Below, one piece after another: positions 60,931-64,000 of a DNA stretch of 64,000 bases. Both the position numbers and the translations under genes were made by a program. Numbering within the stretch: the first letter of the stretch is position 1; every line of letters begins with the position of its first letter. Origin of the DNA: a virus. The notes below the pieces were generated by a model. The model was not told the DNA's origin, did no database searches, and saw nothing but the letters and a program-made list of their open reading frames with translations. The DNA lies in IMG/VR virus record IMGVR_UViG_3300027911_000001, positions 100,831 to 164,830 of that record; one strand, 5' to 3'.

Positions 60931-60954
60931 GAAACCCCTATAGCCTAAAGATTG
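60931..60954 (-). promoter_or_regulatory. Motif B element
   Basis: CAATCTTTA-GG-CTATAGGGG then TTTC, directly before the ATG of the 248-residue gene; it shares the GGGTTTC ending with the copy at 46621. Preceded by TTTAAATAT. Confidence 0.55.
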
Positions 60955-61157
60955 ATATTTAAACTTTTTGACGATGCTTTTTGTTTATAAAATTCCATAA
61001 CTTTCGCATACTTATACATTTTGAATCGCTATTCTCCGACTTAAAAATACAGAGGGCGGCGCAAAAGCGCTGGGCGGCTGCTTTAACTGGATGTTTTAAC
61101 CTTAATACCCTGTTTGCCTAAATTAGGGGGTTGCTTAGGTGTAAATGACAAAACTCA

Positions 61158-61180
61158 GCCCTCTTAAGATAAAGATTGTC
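61158..61180 (-). promoter_or_regulatory. Second, distal motif B element
   Basis: CAATCTTTA-TCTTAAGAGGG on the minus strand, ~230 bases upstream of the tail operon start and close to the divergent plus-strand promoter. It is the least conserved copy in its second half. Confidence 0.4.
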
Positions 61181-61194
61181 TGAAAAGAAATAAG

Positions 61195-61221
61195 TTGACA
61201 TTTAAACACTTATGATATAAT
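61195..61221 (+). promoter_or_regulatory. Promoter of the NAD operon
   Basis: TTGACA (61195-61200), 15 bp spacer, TATAAT (61216-61221). The -10 lies within TTATGATATAA (61210-61220), the motif A sequence. The 15 bp spacing is short for sigma70, so the site may respond both to the host sigma70 and to the phage late factor. Confidence 0.6.
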
Positions 61222-61294
61222 CTTTATGTTAAGGCAAGTTCTATTGAGTCCTAGATTGATATGGACAAAGTAAGAACTAGATAAGGAGCCCCAA

Positions 61295-62077
61295 ATGATC
61301 TATGTAAGCGGAGAACCGCTCAGTCTAACCACCTTCCCAGACAACACGTCCCAGTGTTGGAAACTTCCAGACCATATGCTATCTAGCCCATTCGTAATGA
61401 TTCGTTGGGATTATTCCAATGAAGCTGAAGTTATGCACTTGGCTCAATTAAAACAGCTCTTAGATCATTATAAGGTCGATGCCTGTCTGACTATCAATTA
61501 TCTTCCTTATGCTAGGCAAGATAAGGAAATTGATAACAATGCTACATTCGCACTTAGAACATTCGCTCATATTATAAATTCTTTACATTTTAAATTGATT
61601 ACCATAATGGATCCACATAGCAAAGTCGCTTTGGATTTAATCCATAATTCTGCAGCTACATACCCTATAGTAAAATTGCAAGAGACTATTCAGAAAGTGA
61701 GGGCAGATCTGTTATGCTATCCAGATAGGGGCGCACTTGCCAAATACACTAAAGAGTACGATTTAGAGCTGGGATATATCAAACATATATATGGTGAAAA
61801 AGTAAGGGATCAACTTACTGGAAATATTACAAGTTATAAAGTTATCGGTAACGCTACCGACAAAAATGTCTTGATTGTAGATGACATTTGCGATGGCGGT
61901 GCTACCTTTAAATTACTAGCCAAAGACCTGTTGGCAGCTGGAGCAAGAAGCGTGTCGCTTTTTGTAACCCATGGAATCTTCTCGCGTGGTGTGAGAGTTC
62001 TATTCGATTCAGGTATCGATCGTATTTTTACTAAAGATGGTGAAATAAGTAAACAGTACGATCGTCAACAATTCTAA
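61295..62077 (+). CDS. PRPP-synthetase-like enzyme, candidate ADP-ribose pyrophosphate synthetase (NARP1 Adps)
   Basis: 260 residues, shorter than ribose-phosphate pyrophosphokinases (~315). Prs landmarks: NYLPYARQDKE (ATP site, 68-78), IMDPHSK (104-110) and the PRPP loop VLIVDDICDGGATFKL (192-207). The gene is followed 14 bases later by a NAMPT-like gene. In the described phage pathway NARP1, such a Prs homologue puts pyrophosphate on ADP-ribose, and the NAMPT homologue adds nicotinamide to give NAD+. The pairing and order support that role; a plain PRPP synthetase feeding NAMPT (making NMN) is the alternative, but no NMN adenylyltransferase is visible here. Ribosome site AAGGAG. Confidence 0.85.
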   Translation: MIYVSGEPLSLTTFPDNTSQCWKLPDHMLSSPFVMIRWDYSNEAEVMHLAQLKQLLDHYKVDACLTINYLPYARQDKEIDNNATFALRTFAHIINSLHFKLITIMDPHSKVALDLIHNSAATYPIVKLQETIQKVRADLLCYPDRGALAKYTKEYDLELGYIKHIYGEKVRDQLTGNITSYKVIGNATDKNVLIVDDICDGGATFKLLAKDLLAAGARSVSLFVTHGIFSRGVRVLFDSGIDRIFTKDGEISKQYDRQQF

Positions 62078-62091
62078 TTATAGGAGATTAT

Positions 62092-63570
62092 ATGAAGAAT
62101 TTATTGTCTACGTTATTGTGTGATTTTTATAAGATTTCGCATCGGCTTATGTATCCAGAAGGAATGGAAATCTGCTATTCTACTTGGACCCCTAGAGCTT
62201 CCCGCATGAAAGATGTCAATGAAGTTGTAGTGTTTGGTAATCAAGCTTTTGTTAAAGAATATTTAGTTGAGTTTTTTAACAAGAATTTTTTTGGCATTCC
62301 TAAAGAAAAAATGGCCTCAGACTATAGACGTATTATTAAAAATACACTAGGCGTCGCCAATCCAGATAGCAGTCATCTGGAAGCTCTTCATGATTTAGGA
62401 TATCTACCTTTATTGGTGAAAGCTATCCCAGAAGGAACCAAAATCCCTCTTAGGACGCCAGCCCTTACTATACAAAATACGGATAAGCGCTTTTTCTGGT
62501 TAACCAATTACATTGAGACTTTGATTTCTTGTGAGCTTTGGGGAGCTTATACAGCAGCAACAATTGCCTATGAATATCGTAAGATTTTAGATAAAGCTGC
62601 TATGGAAACCGTAGGTAATACAGAATTCGTACAATTTCAAGGTCACGATTTCTCTATGCGAGGAATGTTAGGACTTAAGGGCGCTCTTAAAACAGGCATG
62701 GGACATCTTGTTAGTTTTGCTGGAACAGATACCATCCCCGCAATTCTCGGGGCCGAATACTACTATGGAGCCAATGTTGAAAAAGAGCTTGTTGGAACTA
62801 GTATTCCCGCTACTGAGCATTCCATCCAATGCGCTTATGGCGACGATATGGCTTATTTAGAAAATATACTCAGCAGAGTACATTCTTCAGGTTTCGTTTC
62901 TATTGTTAGTGATGGCTATGACTTTTGGGATGTAATCGGCAGAGTTATTCCTGCTCTAAAAGATAAAATTATGGCTCGTAATGGCGGTCCATTAGGAGAT
63001 AGAGTAGTCATTCGTCCGGACTCGGGAGATCCTGTTCTAATTATCTGTGGAGACCCAGAAGGTAAAACGGAGTTGGAGCGTAAAGGTGCAGTTGAAGCTC
63101 TTTGGGATATCTTTGGCGGAACCGTAACTGAAAAAGGCTACAAACTTCTCGATTCTCATATTGGGCTAATCTATGGGGATGCTATTACTCTCAATAGAAC
63201 CAAAGAAATTATGACCAGACTAGAGAAGAAGGGGTTTGCCTCTATCAATGCGGTTTTGGGAATTGGGTCCTATACTTACCAGTATAACACTAGAGATACT
63301 TTTGGATTTGCTCTCAAGAGCACTTTATGTGTGATAAACGGTGAAGAAAAGCAGATCTTTAAGAATCCTAAGACTGACGATGGCATTAAGAAAAGCCAAA
63401 AAGGTAAGGTTCATGTCTATAAAAATGGCAGCAAGATTACATGGACAGATGGTCATGGTTTAGACTCTGACCTTTCAACTGACATGCTCCAACCTATTTT
63501 TAAAGACGGTAAACTTCTAAACGAGGTAACGTTCTCAGAAATCAGAGAAAGGCTAAAGAATCAAAAATGA
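62092..63570 (+). CDS. Nicotinamide phosphoribosyltransferase-like enzyme, candidate NARP1 Namat
   Basis: 492 residues, the size of NAMPT. Motifs: DFSMRG (186-191), SFAGTDT (208-214), PATEHS with the key His243 (239-244), VSDGYDFWD (272-280), IRPDSGDP (307-314) and a late FGFALKST segment. These correspond to the nicotinamide and phosphoribosyl sites of NAMPT. In NARP1 the substrate is ADP-ribose pyrophosphate instead of PRPP; which one this enzyme prefers cannot be read from the sequence. Ribosome site AGGAGA. It overlaps the macrodomain gene by ATGA, so all three are made together. Confidence 0.88.
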   Translation: MKNLLSTLLCDFYKISHRLMYPEGMEICYSTWTPRASRMKDVNEVVVFGNQAFVKEYLVEFFNKNFFGIPKEKMASDYRRIIKNTLGVANPDSSHLEALHDLGYLPLLVKAIPEGTKIPLRTPALTIQNTDKRFFWLTNYIETLISCELWGAYTAATIAYEYRKILDKAAMETVGNTEFVQFQGHDFSMRGMLGLKGALKTGMGHLVSFAGTDTIPAILGAEYYYGANVEKELVGTSIPATEHSIQCAYGDDMAYLENILSRVHSSGFVSIVSDGYDFWDVIGRVIPALKDKIMARNGGPLGDRVVIRPDSGDPVLIICGDPEGKTELERKGAVEALWDIFGGTVTEKGYKLLDSHIGLIYGDAITLNRTKEIMTRLEKKGFASINAVLGIGSYTYQYNTRDTFGFALKSTLCVINGEEKQIFKNPKTDDGIKKSQKGKVHVYKNGSKITWTDGHGLDSDLSTDMLQPIFKDGKLLNEVTFSEIRERLKNQK

Positions 63571-64000
63571 GTAAAATAACTACAATTAAAGGGAATCTAT
63601 TCGATGCGCCAAAGGGATCCATTATAATTCATGCATGCAATTGTAAGGGTGTATGGGGATCAGGTATTGCAGCACAATTTGCGAAAAGATTCCCTAAAGC
63701 TAGGGAAGTGTATTCTAAGCTATGTTCTGAAAAGGGAAGCTCCCTACTTGGCACATGTTTACTAATTCCTGCTGGCGATTATATCATTGGATGTCTGTTT
63801 ACCTCTAAAAACTATGGGAGCTATGTTGATAGTCCCCAGAAGATTCTAGAAAGTACCAGAAAAGCTGTAAGGGATATGATTGGCCAAAATTTGGACGACA
63901 GACCTATGCATATGTGTAAGATAAACTCAAATCTATTTAAAGTACCGTGGGGAGATACCAAATCTGTGCTAAAAGAGTTCGATAAGGAATTCACGGTATA
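63567..64000 (+). CDS. Poa1-type macrodomain (ADP-ribose-1''-phosphate phosphatase-like), cut by the window end
   Basis: At least 144 residues; the frame reaches the right edge with the family's C-terminal motif already present, so only a few residues are missing. Macrodomain features: KGNLFDAP near the start (Asp13), IHACNCKGVWGSGIA (H22 to A35) with the Asn and the glycine loop, LFTSKNYGS (78-85), and KINSNLFKVPWGDT (118-131). The order and wording closely match yeast Poa1p, which removes the 1''-phosphate of ADP-ribose-1''-phosphate. The ATGA coupling to the NAMPT-like gene suggests it serves the same NAD pathway. ADP-ribose binding or protein de-ADP-ribosylation are alternatives. Confidence 0.85.
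   Translation, partial: MSKITTIKGNLFDAPKGSIIIHACNCKGVWGSGIAAQFAKRFPKAREVYSKLCSEKGSSLLGTCLLIPAGDYIIGCLFTSKNYGSYVDSPQKILESTRKAVRDMIGQNLDDRPMHMCKINSNLFKVPWGDTKSVLKEFDKEFTV

Larger units (their letters stand above)
60928..61294 (+). other. Divergent intergenic control region
   Basis: The longest non-coding stretch in the window (367 bp) separates the minus-strand tail operon from the plus-strand NAD operon. It holds two motif B elements for the minus strand, a plus-strand promoter, a small GCGC-AAAA-GCGC hairpin near 61050, and a ~70-base leader with a strong GGAG before the first NAD gene. Only implausible tiny frames are present. Confidence 0.6.

Noticed and set aside
61226-61284. Two tiny frames in the NAD operon leader (15 codons from 61226 and 7 codons from 61261), possible leader peptides.
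   Set aside because: No ribosome-binding sites, and the peptides show no regulatory codon pattern; they are as expected by chance.
1-64000. CRISPR arrays, insertion sequences and integrase or attachment sites.
   Set aside because: No regularly spaced direct repeats, transposase, integrase or terminal inverted repeats were seen; the only mobile genes are the two homing endonucleases.

Overview
This window is part of the genome of a large tailed phage with a contractile tail (myovirus morphology). The evidence is a tail sheath protein (57750-59888), a tail tube candidate, a portal protein, a large terminase, a MuF-like head protein, a prohead protease and a set of long tail-fibre genes. The DNA is AT-rich and nearly all of it is coding. 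Genes are packed with ATGA or TGATG overlaps, and both edges cut genes. The host is probably Gram-negative: early promoters are close to the sigma70 consensus, and several products carry bacterial export signals, including a c-type cytochrome and a lipoprotein-like peptide. I cannot name the host or the phage.

Layout. (1) 1-6674, plus strand: a fibre module with a collagen-like protein, a repeat-rich 855-residue fibre, a three-domain protein and an 856-residue fibre with glycine-rich and C1q-like parts. (2) 6679-44968, minus strand: a long early and replication block. It holds an AEP-type primase, a DnaB-like helicase, a UvsX/RecA recombinase, a gp32-like SSB, Pol III alpha, a DnaQ-like exonuclease, RNase H, a RuvC-like resolvase, an ATP-dependent ligase, an SbcC/SbcD (gp46/gp47) pair, a UvsW-like helicase and a sigma factor. 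Mixed in are two homing endonucleases and unusual cargo: an aminotransferase, a CYTH enzyme, a secreted subtilisin, an exported ClpP-like protease, a monoheme cytochrome c, a GGQ release-factor-like protein and many small zinc-ribbon proteins. (3) 45004-49331, minus: prohead protease, chaperonin and M15 endolysin. (4) 49391-50564, plus: a small four-gene early island. (5) 50561-60927, minus: head and tail structural genes. (6) 61295-64000, plus: a three-gene operon of a PRPP-synthetase-like enzyme, a NAMPT-like enzyme and a Poa1-type macrodomain cut by the window end.

The most exciting region is the last. The first two genes match the plan of the NAD+ reconstitution pathway NARP1, by which phages rebuild NAD+ from ADP-ribose and nicotinamide after host NAD-depleting defences fire. 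The third gene, translationally coupled, encodes a macrodomain of the ADP-ribose-1''-phosphate phosphatase type and suggests a three-enzyme version.

Regulation can be read from the DNA. Early genes have TTGACA/T boxes 17 bp from TATAAT-like boxes, and in several cases the -10 box lies only 6-7 bases from the ATG, implying leaderless mRNAs. Late and structural genes carry two other recurring elements: an extended -10-like TTRTGATATAWA without a -35 box (at least eight sites), and a longer element built on CAATCTTTA-NN-CTAGAGGG (four sites, all minus strand).
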